The notes beneath the pieces were generated by a model. That model was given only the letters and a program-made list of their open reading frames with translations. It was not told the DNA's origin and did not search any database. The translations under genes and the position numbers were made by a program. From Erythrobacter rubeus (lineage in GTDB: Bacteria > Pseudomonadota > Alphaproteobacteria > Sphingomonadales > Sphingomonadaceae): 64,000 nt of DNA. Where the stretch lies: the NCBI RefSeq assembly GCF_014705715.1, contig NZ_JACXLC010000001.1, positions 1,284,457 to 1,348,456 on the forward strand, written 5' to 3'. This document shows, piece by piece, positions 1-8,144 of this stretch (positions within the stretch are counted from its first letter, which is position 1; each line of letters begins with the position of its first letter).

Positions 1-184
1 CGATGTGGTGTTTGGCGTGGGCTGGTTCATCGTTGCATGATAGCATGGTCCAGAGCTCCAGCGCGAATAGGCTCTGCTTTTGGAGCGCTGCCAACGCACG
101 TCGTGAGCCTAGATAAGTCATGCACCATAACTGCGAAAGAAAACCATCATAGGCCTGATCGTCTTCATCTGTTATGACACGCGC

Positions 185-526
185 ATGAGAGGGACAGAAG
201 GACTTCCGGCGAAGAGTCATTTCGATGAGCTGATGGAGCACACCACGTCGCTTCAGCAGCGCGCTTCCATAGCTCTTGACCATGGCGATTATTATCTTGC
301 TACGATGCTGATCGAAGATGCCGAGCTATTGGCTGACGATATAACCCAGCTTGTCGACGACGTTGAGCATCATCAAATGCGGGAGATGCTCCGAGTGATG
401 GGTAATCGGGAAGCCGAAATCCACGCCCGGCATATCAAACCACGATGCAATGCCAAGACGATCAAGCGGATGGGTATCGGGATTGGAGCCAGCCTGGCAC
501 TCGGCGGAGCTTTAATCGAAATCTAG
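185..526 (+). CDS. Small hypothetical protein with C-terminal membrane segment
   Basis: A 113-residue protein I do not recognise. Residues 10-85 are charged and probably helical, rich in Glu, Asp and His. Residues about 97-112 form one short hydrophobic, Gly/Ala-rich stretch running to the C-terminus, which would suit a tail anchor. There is no N-terminal signal peptide. It lies alone, 145 bp upstream of the AraC-type regulator on the same strand, in the low-GC island. No clear ribosome binding site precedes the ATG, so the start is uncertain. Confidence 0.5.
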   Translation: MRGTEGLPAKSHFDELMEHTTSLQQRASIALDHGDYYLATMLIEDAELLADDITQLVDDVEHHQMREMLRVMGNREAEIHARHIKPRCNAKTIKRMGIGIGASLALGGALIEI

Positions 527-671
527 TGGCACATTGCATGCAGCCTTCGTAACTGCGGCTCCGTAACGCTCGGCCTGGCATGAATCCGAATGACCGCTCC
601 TGGCGATTGTCGACCGAAACCAGACAATCTCCTTCCGGCCCAAAACTTCAGCGAATGCTCAAGGATCGAGA

Positions 672-1421
672 ATGAGATGGAAAGGTCAGGCCGCTGGGCG
701 AGTCCGTTTCACGATACAGACAGCCCTCCAATCCGATGATATGCCTCTCTTCATGCGACACCAATATCTGGAGCGCGGCGCGCAACCAAGACATCGGCAT
801 GAGATCGGTTATGCAGCTTTCGTTTTGTCGGGAACATATGAGGAGATTGGTGATACCGGCCGCTGGCAAGCTCAAGAGGGTGACGTCGTGTACCACTCCG
901 CATTTGAAGCGCATCGCAATCTAATTTCGTCCGAATGCGCCATTATAAACATCGACATTCCGCAGTATCTCGCACTTCCGGCTGTTTTCAAGATCAACAG
1001 ACCCGACGAACTTTTGAAGGCGGCGGCCAGCGACGGCGAAGCGATTGCGCGCCATCTCATTCCTAGCGAGATCAATCAGCCACTTATCACAGACTGGCCG
1101 GATTTACTGGCCCATGACCTGCTCAATGCACCGGTCCATTTGGGGGGCTGGGCCGAGAAAGCCGGCCTAAGGCTCGAAACGGTAAGCCGCGGGTTTCGCA
1201 GGGTGTATGGTACGACACCAGCTCGTTATCGGCGCGAGGCGCAAACACGCTCTGCGTTGCGTATCATCTTGAACGGTCACGAGAGCCTGGCAGACATAGC
1301 CTATCTGACCGGCTTTTCGGATCAGGCTCATATGTCTCGCGCCGTTACCGCGCTTACCGGACGCACGCCGGGCAAATGGCGGAAAATCAAAACCGTTCAA
1401 GATCGTCTTTCTGCAGCATAG
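672..1421 (+). CDS. AraC-family transcriptional regulator
   Basis: A 249-residue protein with a cupin-like N-terminal sensor half (residues about 25-105, with an HRHE motif near residue 40) and a C-terminal AraC double helix-turn-helix (residues about 155-240). The second HTH region shows the family hallmark of Leu-Ala-Asp-Ile-Ala, then Gly-Phe-Ser-Asp-Gln, then Arg and Pro-Gly-Lys-Trp-Arg. The length suits a one-cupin AraC regulator. An AAGGA-like ribosome binding site lies just upstream of the ATG. The ligand is unknown. Its nearest downstream neighbour, 43 bp away on the same strand, is the HExxH protein, which is a possible target. Confidence 0.85.
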   Translation: MRWKGQAAGRVRFTIQTALQSDDMPLFMRHQYLERGAQPRHRHEIGYAAFVLSGTYEEIGDTGRWQAQEGDVVYHSAFEAHRNLISSECAIINIDIPQYLALPAVFKINRPDELLKAAASDGEAIARHLIPSEINQPLITDWPDLLAHDLLNAPVHLGGWAEKAGLRLETVSRGFRRVYGTTPARYRREAQTRSALRIILNGHESLADIAYLTGFSDQAHMSRAVTALTGRTPGKWRKIKTVQDRLSAA

Positions 1422-1464
1422 CTAGATCACCTCATCTCGGCAGATCAAAGGTGAGTGCTGTATC

Positions 1465-2529
1465 GTGATCTATTCGTTCGACTGGGCTGTGCCCGCAACA
1501 CTGCTGCTTGGTCTCCAAACAGCACCACATGACGAAACAAGTATGGAGGCAGAGCGCGCTTTGTCGAGCGCGCGAGGGGCCATCCTTCGCGCCGATGGCG
1601 GCGAGGCAATTCGAATTCTCTCCGGCCTAGAGCTAGAGGATCTATCCGCAGATGATCAGGCTTTCGCAACATGTGCGCTCGACAAACTCAAATCGCGCAA
1701 TCCATCGTCATTCCCACCTGAAGTAGCAAGTCCACTCGTTCGCTCACTTCTTGCCGACTATCGTGCATACTGGAAGAACAGCCTAAATCACGCGATGCCC
1801 ATAGATGACGCACAGGAGCGCCTGATTGAAAGTGTTTCTCGCACACTCAAGCAGACGCCTCCGGATGATATCGCAATGCTTGAAGAAGCTATCGCAGCGC
1901 ACTTGGCTGCCGAAGGGTTTCACTCTCTCCAAGGAAAAACGGGCAAGCTGCGTGAGCTGATGATTTGGCGCTCCCAAGCGGAACGGACCCACACCGTCGA
2001 ACTGCCAGAGGGGCAGGTCACAACGCGTGTAGTCTATCTCGATGACTTCGTCAGCGGTGGCTGGAGCAGCTACTTCACTTGCAATCGCACTGGCACCGGC
2101 GGCTGGGCGAAACCGGACGCTCTTTATGTTGTCGTACCTCGCTGGAAAAGCTTGGAAGACGAACGCTTCCAAGTCAGCTTTCTGGCGCATGAAAGCCAGC
2201 ATTTCCGCGACTATAGCACGTTTCCAGACTTGATGGGGTGGGAGCTTGAATACCGAGCCAAGCTCGTGGAACTCAGTACAGCGGACGAGAGCCGTGACCG
2301 TTTAATAAGGCGTTTCGAAGCCAACCAGAGCGACGACCCGTCCGATGCGCATAGTTTTGCCAATCGGCGGGTCATCGCCGCGATGAAGCGTGAGCTGAAA
2401 TTGGCTGCTAGTGCGAGCTTGGCCCAGGCGTCCGTGGAGGACGTGCAAATCGTAGCGAAAAGACTGCTGCTAGAAGACTCGATGGCGCGTCAGGAGGCAC
2501 TGCTTGCCGAACAGCCACCTGTTGAATGA
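1465..2529 (+). CDS. HExxH-containing putative zinc metallopeptidase
   Basis: A 354-residue protein with no family I can name. The GTG start gives a short hydrophobic N-terminus (residues about 8-18) that could be a weak signal peptide or anchor; an ATG 26 codons later would remove it. The clearest feature is His-Glu-Ser-Gln-His at residues 242-246, a canonical HExxH zinc site in a predicted helix. A WELEYR segment with Glu260 and Glu262 follows 14-16 residues later and could supply the third ligand, as in gluzincins. The first 200 residues are helical and rich in Ala, Leu and Glu. Function as a peptidase is inferred from the motif alone. It follows the AraC regulator closely. Confidence 0.6.
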   Translation: MIYSFDWAVPATLLLGLQTAPHDETSMEAERALSSARGAILRADGGEAIRILSGLELEDLSADDQAFATCALDKLKSRNPSSFPPEVASPLVRSLLADYRAYWKNSLNHAMPIDDAQERLIESVSRTLKQTPPDDIAMLEEAIAAHLAAEGFHSLQGKTGKLRELMIWRSQAERTHTVELPEGQVTTRVVYLDDFVSGGWSSYFTCNRTGTGGWAKPDALYVVVPRWKSLEDERFQVSFLAHESQHFRDYSTFPDLMGWELEYRAKLVELSTADESRDRLIRRFEANQSDDPSDAHSFANRRVIAAMKRELKLAASASLAQASVEDVQIVAKRLLLEDSMARQEALLAEQPPVE

Positions 2530-3088
2530 CTGCTTGCGCTCAGTGTCCCTGTTCAGCGTAAGTGAGTTACTGGTTCGCGTCCACACTTGGTCGAAGTCGT
2601 ATGTCCGCTTCTTTGATCGCAGCACCAAGCAGAAGATATTCCGGTTCCAGCCCGATCCCATCGCCCACCGGTGGTCGAGTTGGTGTGGGAAGCCGAAATG
2701 AGAACTTGTTTGCAGCAAGGATCTTTCTGCTCTTGACGCCTGGTTCCGGCTTTGGCCAATAGTTTGTAAATTGCAATGAGAGGCACTACATCAAATTGAT
2801 CGGGATCGACTTCCAATCCGATGCACCTCATCGACTTCGAGACAATTGGGCTCGCGCACCGCGAACGAAAGCCGGTAGAGAATCGCAGTCTATTAAATAA
2901 TCATTAGGCTAAACCGACTGGCGCCGGACCCGTATGAAATGTCGCCGGTGAGCACCCGTCCCGGCTCATGGCTTCGAGATGTCGCGCCATCTGGCGCCGC
3001 GCGCACAGCGCATTGTCAGATGTTTTGTCGCGAACACCAAGAACGATGTGGCGCTGTGCGCGCATTCATCTTTCGAAAGGAAACTGAC
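2530..3088. other. Intergenic stretch without a supportable gene
   Basis: Several short overlapping frames exist on both strands but none has convincing coding character or a recognisable domain. Two minus-strand frames (2567-2776 and 2553-2831) carry protein-like runs that could be joined by a frameshift, which may indicate a decayed gene, but I cannot assign it. The last 60 bases hold the leader and GAAAGGA ribosome binding site of the SET-domain gene. Confidence 0.4.
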
Positions 3089-3592
3089 ATGAACGCCATT
3101 ATCGAACATCGGGCGACACCCGGTCGTGGGGAGGGGATTTTTGCTCTTAAATCGTTCAGACGTGGCGACACCTTGTACGTAGGCGTTCTTGATCGCGGTT
3201 CGACAAAGAACCATTCTCATGCCTCACAGCTTGGCAAGAACACGTTCGGGTTCCACACGGGATTAGGCTCCAAGTTCAATCATTCCTGTGATCCGAACTG
3301 CGGCATTATCATCAACGACACAGGCGGACACGATATTGTTGCGATGCATGCCATCGCGATCGGCGACGAAGCAACGTATGATTACGCCATGCGAAATTAC
3401 AATATTGAGCATTTCCCGGTGGTATGTGAGTGCGGGAACAAAAATTGCCGCAAGGTGATCACAGGCTGGAAAGACCTGCCGCAGCAGCGGAAAGACGACT
3501 ACGCTGGGTTCATCGCACCGTATTTGATCGAGTTGGACCGCGAGGAGGCCTCTGCTACTCGCTCGGGGCCAATTTCGAATGCCTTGCAGTAG
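3089..3592 (+). CDS. SET-domain protein (putative lysine methyltransferase)
   Basis: A 167-residue compact SET protein. The core motifs are all present: a Gly-Arg-Gly-Glu-Gly-Ile-Phe start of the fold near residues 12-18, Asn-His-Ser-Cys-Asp-Pro-Asn at 64-70, the catalytic Tyr-Asp-Tyr at 97-99, and a post-SET zinc-type CECGNKNC at 113-120. SET enzymes transfer methyl groups from S-adenosylmethionine to protein lysines. The ATG at 3089 is preferred over upstream in-frame starts because a GAAAGGA ribosome binding site sits about 8 bases before it and the fold begins immediately after. The substrate is unknown. It is monocistronic within the island. Short bacterial SET proteins of this type are often horizontally spread. 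Confidence 0.85.
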   Translation: MNAIIEHRATPGRGEGIFALKSFRRGDTLYVGVLDRGSTKNHSHASQLGKNTFGFHTGLGSKFNHSCDPNCGIIINDTGGHDIVAMHAIAIGDEATYDYAMRNYNIEHFPVVCECGNKNCRKVITGWKDLPQQRKDDYAGFIAPYLIELDREEASATRSGPISNALQ

Positions 3593-3735
3593 AGTGTGAA
3601 ACAGCCGCTCACACGCGCTAGACGCAATCGCCTAAATCTCAAGCTCTATGATGTTTCCGAAAAATCAATTCGGTAGACCAACTAGGCCGTTGACGACCTC
3701 GAACGGGCAGCATGAGACGGCGCTTATCCCGTACG

Positions 3736-4146
3736 CTACGAAGTTGTCCCCCGCGCCTTATACGCGATCCGTTCGAAAACCGTGTGCAGCTCCCGAGGTT
3801 CAGCCTTTTCGACAGCGCCATCTTCGATTTCTGCTTCTGACCAGATCAGTGTGGGTAGCTCGTCATCAAGCATCTCCCACTCCGGGAAAATCCGCTCATT
3901 GATTGTCTCGGAGTGCACCATGCGGATGTTGCAATGGCGGTCATCTCGAAGAATTTGCGAGTATAGCGCATCTATTGCTCGCGCGGGCCCCTCGATCAAC
4001 TGGAGATAAACATCGCGGCGACAAATCAGCGCGCCGGTGATGTCGTTGCGCCGATTGTTATGCCGGGCTTGGACAAGAATGCCGGCAAGCATTGCGTGAT
4101 CAAACCCAAAGGGCTGCGAGTGGTAAATCAGCTGCTTCACCGGCAT
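3736..4146 (-). CDS. BLUF-domain blue-light photoreceptor
   Basis: A 136-residue stand-alone BLUF protein that should bind FAD and sense blue light. The flavin-binding residues are visible: Tyr8 in the first strand (QLIYHS), Asn31 ahead of Asp-Ile-Thr-Gly-Ala-Leu, and Gln49 in the YLQLIEGP segment, matching the Tyr/Asn/Gln trio of the family. About 40 residues after the core form a C-terminal cap. There is no fused output domain, so signalling would be through a partner protein. It is transcribed towards the SET gene and has no operon partner. Whether neighbouring island genes are light-regulated cannot be judged from sequence. Confidence 0.88.
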   Translation of the reverse strand: MPVKQLIYHSQPFGFDHAMLAGILVQARHNNRRNDITGALICRRDVYLQLIEGPARAIDALYSQILRDDRHCNIRMVHSETINERIFPEWEMLDDELPTLIWSEAEIEDGAVEKAEPRELHTVFERIAYKARGTTS

Positions 4147-4395
4147 AGTCTCCCTCAGGTATTGGCCAATAGCCTACGGCATTCGCTCCGCCGTTACTAG
4201 CCATGGTGATAAGGCGACAAATCTTCGGCCTGACTAAACCTCCGCACTCAGGGGCACCACTAGAACGTCGACTTTTGACATATTAGTCGCCAACAGCGGG
4301 CCGTCTTCTATCGGCCACCAAAGAGCAATTGCCAAGTATGCTTAGAATGTACGCCTTGGCCATCTTTCAATGACCAAGGCGTTAGGTGGTTTGAT

Positions 4396-4860
4396 TCAGG
4401 TAGGATCTGGCGCACCGTCACCATCGGTATCGTATGAATCGGGCTGGCCGTCGCCGTCGATATCCCAAGTGTCGGCTTGGCCATCGCCATTCGTGTCCCA
4501 GGCATCCATGGTACCATCGCCATTGCTGTCGATTGTAGGCGGATTGGAGGCCTCTGCTGCTGGACCGTTCTCGCCCGCATCAGGCTCGGCGTTTGGATCG
4601 TCGGGCTGTCCGTCACCGTCAGCGTCGACAGCATCGGGGGTGCCATCACCGTCGGTATCCCAGGTGTCGGCCTGACCATCTCCGCGCTGATCCCATGCAT
4701 CCATTACACCATCGCCGTCAGTATCGATCGTTGCTGGCGGTATTTCTCCGCTGGGCGGCGTTTCATTGTTTGGGGTGTAGTCTTGAGCTGCCAACGGCAT
4801 GGCTATCAGCAAGCCGCCGCTCACGCCGGTCGAAATCATCAATTTGATATTCATGTTCAA
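4396..4860 (-). CDS. Secreted DxDxDG calcium-binding-type repeat protein
   Basis: A 154-residue exported protein. Residues 1-25 are a signal peptide ending near Ala-Ala-Gln. The rest consists almost entirely of D-x-D/N-G-D-G loops of the EF-hand-like/thrombospondin type 3 kind, which bind calcium. The loops fall into two long copies (about residues 45-88 and 109-152), each with the order DGDG-MDAWD-GDGQADTWD-DGDG-PD, separated by an Ala/Pro/Glu spacer. The two copies are also similar in DNA, indicating a recent internal duplication. The protein is strongly acidic. It may coat the surface or sequester divalent cations; no enzymatic domain is visible. Confidence 0.72.
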   Translation of the reverse strand: MNMNIKLMISTGVSGGLLIAMPLAAQDYTPNNETPPSGEIPPATIDTDGDGVMDAWDQRGDGQADTWDTDGDGTPDAVDADGDGQPDDPNAEPDAGENGPAAEASNPPTIDSNGDGTMDAWDTNGDGQADTWDIDGDGQPDSYDTDGDGAPDPT

Positions 4861-4926
4861 AGTCCTTAGTTGCCACCCCTGCTGGCGTCATTCTTAGCGA
4901 TGCAGATGAACTGCGGTTAACTGGCT

Positions 4927-4948
4927 CGCTGAGACGTGGCGCTCAGCG
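4927..4948. repeat. Inverted repeat upstream of the DxDxDG gene
   Basis: CGCTGAG pairs perfectly with CTCAGCG across an 8-base loop, 67-88 bases before the start codon of the minus-strand DxDxDG gene. It could be a regulator site or a leader hairpin. No T-run follows on either strand, so it is not a good terminator. Confidence 0.35.
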
Positions 4949-5055
4949 GGTGGCTTACAATGCAGTGAGATAGGGCGAGACTGGCAGGCGGTGAGCAAGA
5001 TCGGATGGCAATCAAAAGGCGCGCCAATCTCGATTGTCCTGTTTGCTATTTGACC

Positions 5056-5361
5056 CTATTCAGGTGCCTCGCTCTCGATCTCGGCAGTCTCTTGAGCGCT
5101 GTCCTCGACCATTTCTTCTTCAGCAGCCTCGGGCGATATCTCGGACACTTCTGGTTCGGCTGTTGGCGGCTCTGTCTCTGAAGGCAAAGCTGGGTCTGCT
5201 GCGTTCGGATCGGGAATGTTCTCGACTTCAAACTGCTCTTCCACTACCGGCTCAGTGCTCTCAAACTCTCCGCCTGCGGGATCTTCAGGGGGCTGTTCGC
5301 AGGCAGACAGCGCAACCAAGCCTGGTGCAAGAGCGATGATTGGTAGGTGATGGCGTTTCAT
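5056..5361 (-). CDS. Small acidic lipoprotein
   Basis: A 101-residue predicted lipoprotein. Starting at the second Met (MKRHHLP), positive residues and a hydrophobic run lead to a lipobox Leu-Ser-Ala-Cys, so Cys would be lipidated and the protein anchored in a membrane. The mature part is almost wholly Glu, Pro, Ala and Ser, of low complexity, with no fold I recognise. The start at 5361 is chosen over 5373 because it gives a standard lipoprotein signal. It follows the DxDxDG gene on the same strand's upstream side; both are acidic envelope proteins and may act together, though a 195-base gap separates them. Confidence 0.65.
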   Translation of the reverse strand: MKRHHLPIIALAPGLVALSACEQPPEDPAGGEFESTEPVVEEQFEVENIPDPNAADPALPSETEPPTAEPEVSEISPEAAEEEMVEDSAQETAEIESEAPE

Positions 5362-5373
5362 TAGAGGCTCCAT

Positions 5374-5816
5374 TGTTGGGCCTCTAGGTAAGATGCATCG
5401 CGGTCGCAGAGTCGATAGCGCAAAATGGGCGTGGCCTTATTTTGGCCACGAACTGACGGGGACCGTGCCTAAGGCGAGTTGAATGTCAAATAGCCTCGGA
5501 CGCAGATGCTCTCAAACGTCTTGATCGAAGGCAGGATGGCTCCGTAGTCCGAAAGATGAAGGAAAGTGGCCCACCAATCAAAGTTCGGCATGCTCCAAAA
5601 GCCGAATGGCTGCTTTGCCCTATTCTAAGCCAGAAGCAGACAGTCGGCTTACGGCCCAAAAATTCGAGCCTTGTGAATTCGACTTAGTTCGGTTTGGAAA
5701 GCGGAACGGTGGCTTCTGTGACTCAGTGTTGTGATAGCAGACGTCATGTTCGTGCTGCCCCAATCGTGGCTATCGACCCGGTTGTGGACCTTTCTGGATA
5801 CGACTAGGTTGCTCAC
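5374..5816. other. Intergenic stretch with one hairpin
   Basis: No gene is supportable. A perfect 7-bp hairpin, CGTGGCC with GGCCACG around a 7-base A/T loop, lies at 5430-5450, about 70 bases upstream of the minus-strand lipoprotein gene. It may be a leader structure or a weak terminator. The rest has no clear promoter; the GFA gene starts at the right edge. Confidence 0.4.
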
Positions 5817-6257
5817 ATGCCGATGATGACTGGAGGATGCCAATGCGGACGTGTTCGATATCGGGCAGAGGTATCGCACATGGAAGCTTATCTTTGTCAT
5901 TGTCGGATGTGTCAGCGGGCCACCGGAGGCGTTTCTATTGCGTTTAAGAGCCTCAAAAAGTCGACAATAACTTGGGAGACGCAACCTGACTGGTATGTGT
6001 CATCTCCAATCGCAAAGCGGCCGTTCTGCTCAACTTGTGGGACGCCTTTAGGATTTGCCTACGACCGTTCCAACTACATGGACCTGACCGTTGGTTCTTT
6101 TGATGATCCTTCCGGCTTCTTCCCGACCGAAAACTTCGGAGTTGAGAGCAAACACCCAGCTTGGGAGGAGGCATCGCATCTGCCGAATTTACGAGCGGAC
6201 GAATATGAGCCGCTCATAAGGCGATGGAGTGAGACGACAAGCAAAGGACCGAGGTAG
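5817..6257 (+). CDS. GFA/CENP-V-family zinc protein
   Basis: A 146-residue member of the glutathione-dependent formaldehyde-activating (GFA) family. It carries the family's cysteine pattern: Gly-Gly-Cys-Gln-Cys-Gly at the N-terminus, Cys-His-Cys-x2-Cys near residue 27, and Phe-Cys-x2-Cys-Gly near residue 70, which together bind zinc. The original enzyme promotes addition of glutathione to formaldehyde, but most relatives are of unproven function. Length is normal. In-frame ATGs two and three codons in make the exact start uncertain. No partner gene is adjacent. Confidence 0.82.
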   Translation: MPMMTGGCQCGRVRYRAEVSHMEAYLCHCRMCQRATGGVSIAFKSLKKSTITWETQPDWYVSSPIAKRPFCSTCGTPLGFAYDRSNYMDLTVGSFDDPSGFFPTENFGVESKHPAWEEASHLPNLRADEYEPLIRRWSETTSKGPR

Positions 6258-6528
6258 ATCAAGTCGAGGATGCTGAAACCTCGTTTGGCAAGTAAGGCAG
6301 GCGCGCCACCCCGCTTCTAGTTTGCCCGCTGCCCCCAATCTCGTACGTACATACGCAGCTAAAACTATTTCCGGTTCTGGGAAGAGAATAATCGCTTCCA
6401 ACCATCTGACATTGGGGTCGAAAGCTGATTGACTGCTGTGGGGTGGGAAGCGGAATGTCGGGTTTGCGGTTAAGCCAACTGGTTAGATGCCCTAAACAAA
6501 ATCGCTTAGTTCTGTGCGGTGCTCTTCC

Positions 6529-7509
6529 CTAACCTTCGATCCAATCGAGCCAAGCACCATGTGGATCAGTCCATGCGACTGGCCTACCATCAAGAGATAG
6601 AAGGAAACCGTCCTTTGACTGCGCTGGTGCCTTAGCGGCGAGTTGGGGCAAAACCTTGGGGGACTCGTTTGAGATCCAATGGTCCGCTGTCGCCGTCACC
6701 AACCTTTCAAAGTCATCACGTTTTTTCTGCGTACCTAGATAGTTCAAAACCGCAGAGTGGAATACTACAGTAGTAAGACCTATAGGCACGTCGTTGAGAA
6801 GGGTCTCAAGGTCATCGGAAAGATTGCCTTGAACAACTCGTGGAAGTTGTTGCTGCGCAATGGCTGAGGACTTTCGCAAACGCGCTAGCCTCTCTTCCTG
6901 GCCGGGCCAAACCAATGTTTCGAGCCATGCCATTTCTTCAGCATTGCAAACGTCGAGTGGGTTCAGATCAAGTCCGGCACGCCAGACAATATTTGGCATC
7001 TTCTCTGGGATAGGCGTGTTAGCAGATGCAGCGCACTTAAAGAGTGGTGGCGCTTTTTGACCGTGCGGTAAGAGTTCGCCTTGTCCGTAGTCGTAGGCGT
7101 AAAAGTCCGGTAGGAGACACAGTCCTGCTGAAGCACCAACTTCAATCAACGCGAGAGGTTGGCGAAGGCGCGCCAAAACTGGGAGCAGAACAGCGCATCT
7201 TCCAGGTTCGTTCGTTTGGGTGGAACGCTCGCGCATCCTATCGGCAACTTTGGTTGGCTCAGCCAATAGTTGCGCGCGGAAAGTCGACCAATCGGCGGGA
7301 GTTCCAAAGAGCGAACGATAGCTCGCAAGGAATAGATTTGGTTGGCGTTTGGGTTGTGGAAGATCTGAAAGGAATTCAAGGATCTCACTGTCCAGGGCCA
7401 CCTGCGCTGTGATATCAGCCCACAATGACGAGTGGCCTTTGGCTTCGTGGACAGAAAACCACTCATACCATCGGGCGATTTCGCGCATTTGCTGATCATT
7501 CATTCTCAT
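6529..7509 (-). CDS. DUF2332-family protein
   Basis: A 326-residue protein resembling the DUF2332 family. A helical N-terminus is followed near residues 115-130 by the segment IEVGASAGLCL, which looks like a methyltransferase-type glycine-rich loop, and a Leu-Pro-Asp-Phe-Tyr-Ala-Tyr motif after it. The C-terminal half has a conserved-looking region with two Trp-Asp/Trp-Ile pairs. Members have no settled function; an S-adenosylmethionine-binding fold is possible but inferred. The start could be the second Met, two codons in. It is isolated within the island. Confidence 0.65.
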   Translation of the reverse strand: MRMNDQQMREIARWYEWFSVHEAKGHSSLWADITAQVALDSEILEFLSDLPQPKRQPNLFLASYRSLFGTPADWSTFRAQLLAEPTKVADRMRERSTQTNEPGRCAVLLPVLARLRQPLALIEVGASAGLCLLPDFYAYDYGQGELLPHGQKAPPLFKCAASANTPIPEKMPNIVWRAGLDLNPLDVCNAEEMAWLETLVWPGQEERLARLRKSSAIAQQQLPRVVQGNLSDDLETLLNDVPIGLTTVVFHSAVLNYLGTQKKRDDFERLVTATADHWISNESPKVLPQLAAKAPAQSKDGFLLSLDGRPVAWTDPHGAWLDWIEG

Positions 7510-8144
7510 CTGCTTTCGAATGACAGCTTCCGGGAGTTTTGCAATCGAGATGTGACGTCTGAGATGAGGTCGTTAGCCGACAGTCCGTTTTATCGATCTA
7601 GAAAAAGGATAGCGGACGACCTGCTCTATCCGCGCGCAGACTGTGCCTATAGTTCCAGCCCATTCGGGCGACGATCCGAAGCAATTGGAAGTTGAGCCGA
7701 AAGTTCGGGTGTACGCGCTCTTTCGCGCACATCTGGCGATATGCTCACAATGGTATGGCCTCGCTTAGCTAATCCACACGTATTCTAGCCCATCTTGTCA
7801 CTGGACACCCGCAAGGGTACCTCCCTTTGTGTGGATCGCTGCCGCGATCCTTGCGCGGGAACGCCAAGGGCTTCGCCCTCTCGTTCCCGAAACCGCAAAT
7901 AGACACCCCCGGGTGGCGGGCTGCCGCCCGCTGGCCCGCGCCAGGGCATCGATTTGCGGTTTTCCCTCCCCCTCCCATCCTCGCCGGAAGGCAGGCGGCA
8001 TGGCCAAGCCATGCACGCCAGCGGTTTATTCTCTTTAGCTCAGCCAGGTCGCATCGGTTCAGCGCTGGATCGCAGAATACCAAAGCCTGCGATTCAGTGA
8101 AGCGAAAGCTATGCGCGGACAATTGAATAGCGCGAAAGGTCGAC
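7510..8144. other. Non-coding region with GC-rich palindromic block
   Basis: No gene is supported. Within it, about 7790-8035 is abruptly GC-rich and densely palindromic, unlike the AT-richer flanks. Visible pairs: CGGGAACG with CGTTCCCG (about 7856-7889) enclosing a GGG-cttcg-CCC hairpin; AAACCGCAAAT (7890-7900) with ATTTGCGGTTT (7952-7962); and GCGGGC with GCCCGC between them. It lies just downstream of the integrase gene. It could be a recombination, transfer-origin or regulatory region of the element, or a structured RNA; no choice can be made from sequence alone. Confidence 0.45.

Noticed and set aside
2553-2831. Decayed gene on the minus strand after the HExxH gene
   Set aside because: Two frames could be spliced by a frameshift into one protein-like run, but I recognise no family, so I did not call a pseudogene.
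4396-4860. CRISPR-like repeat array
   Set aside because: The repeating DNA encodes a continuous protein of DxDxDG loops with a signal peptide; the repeats are not uniform and have no spacers.
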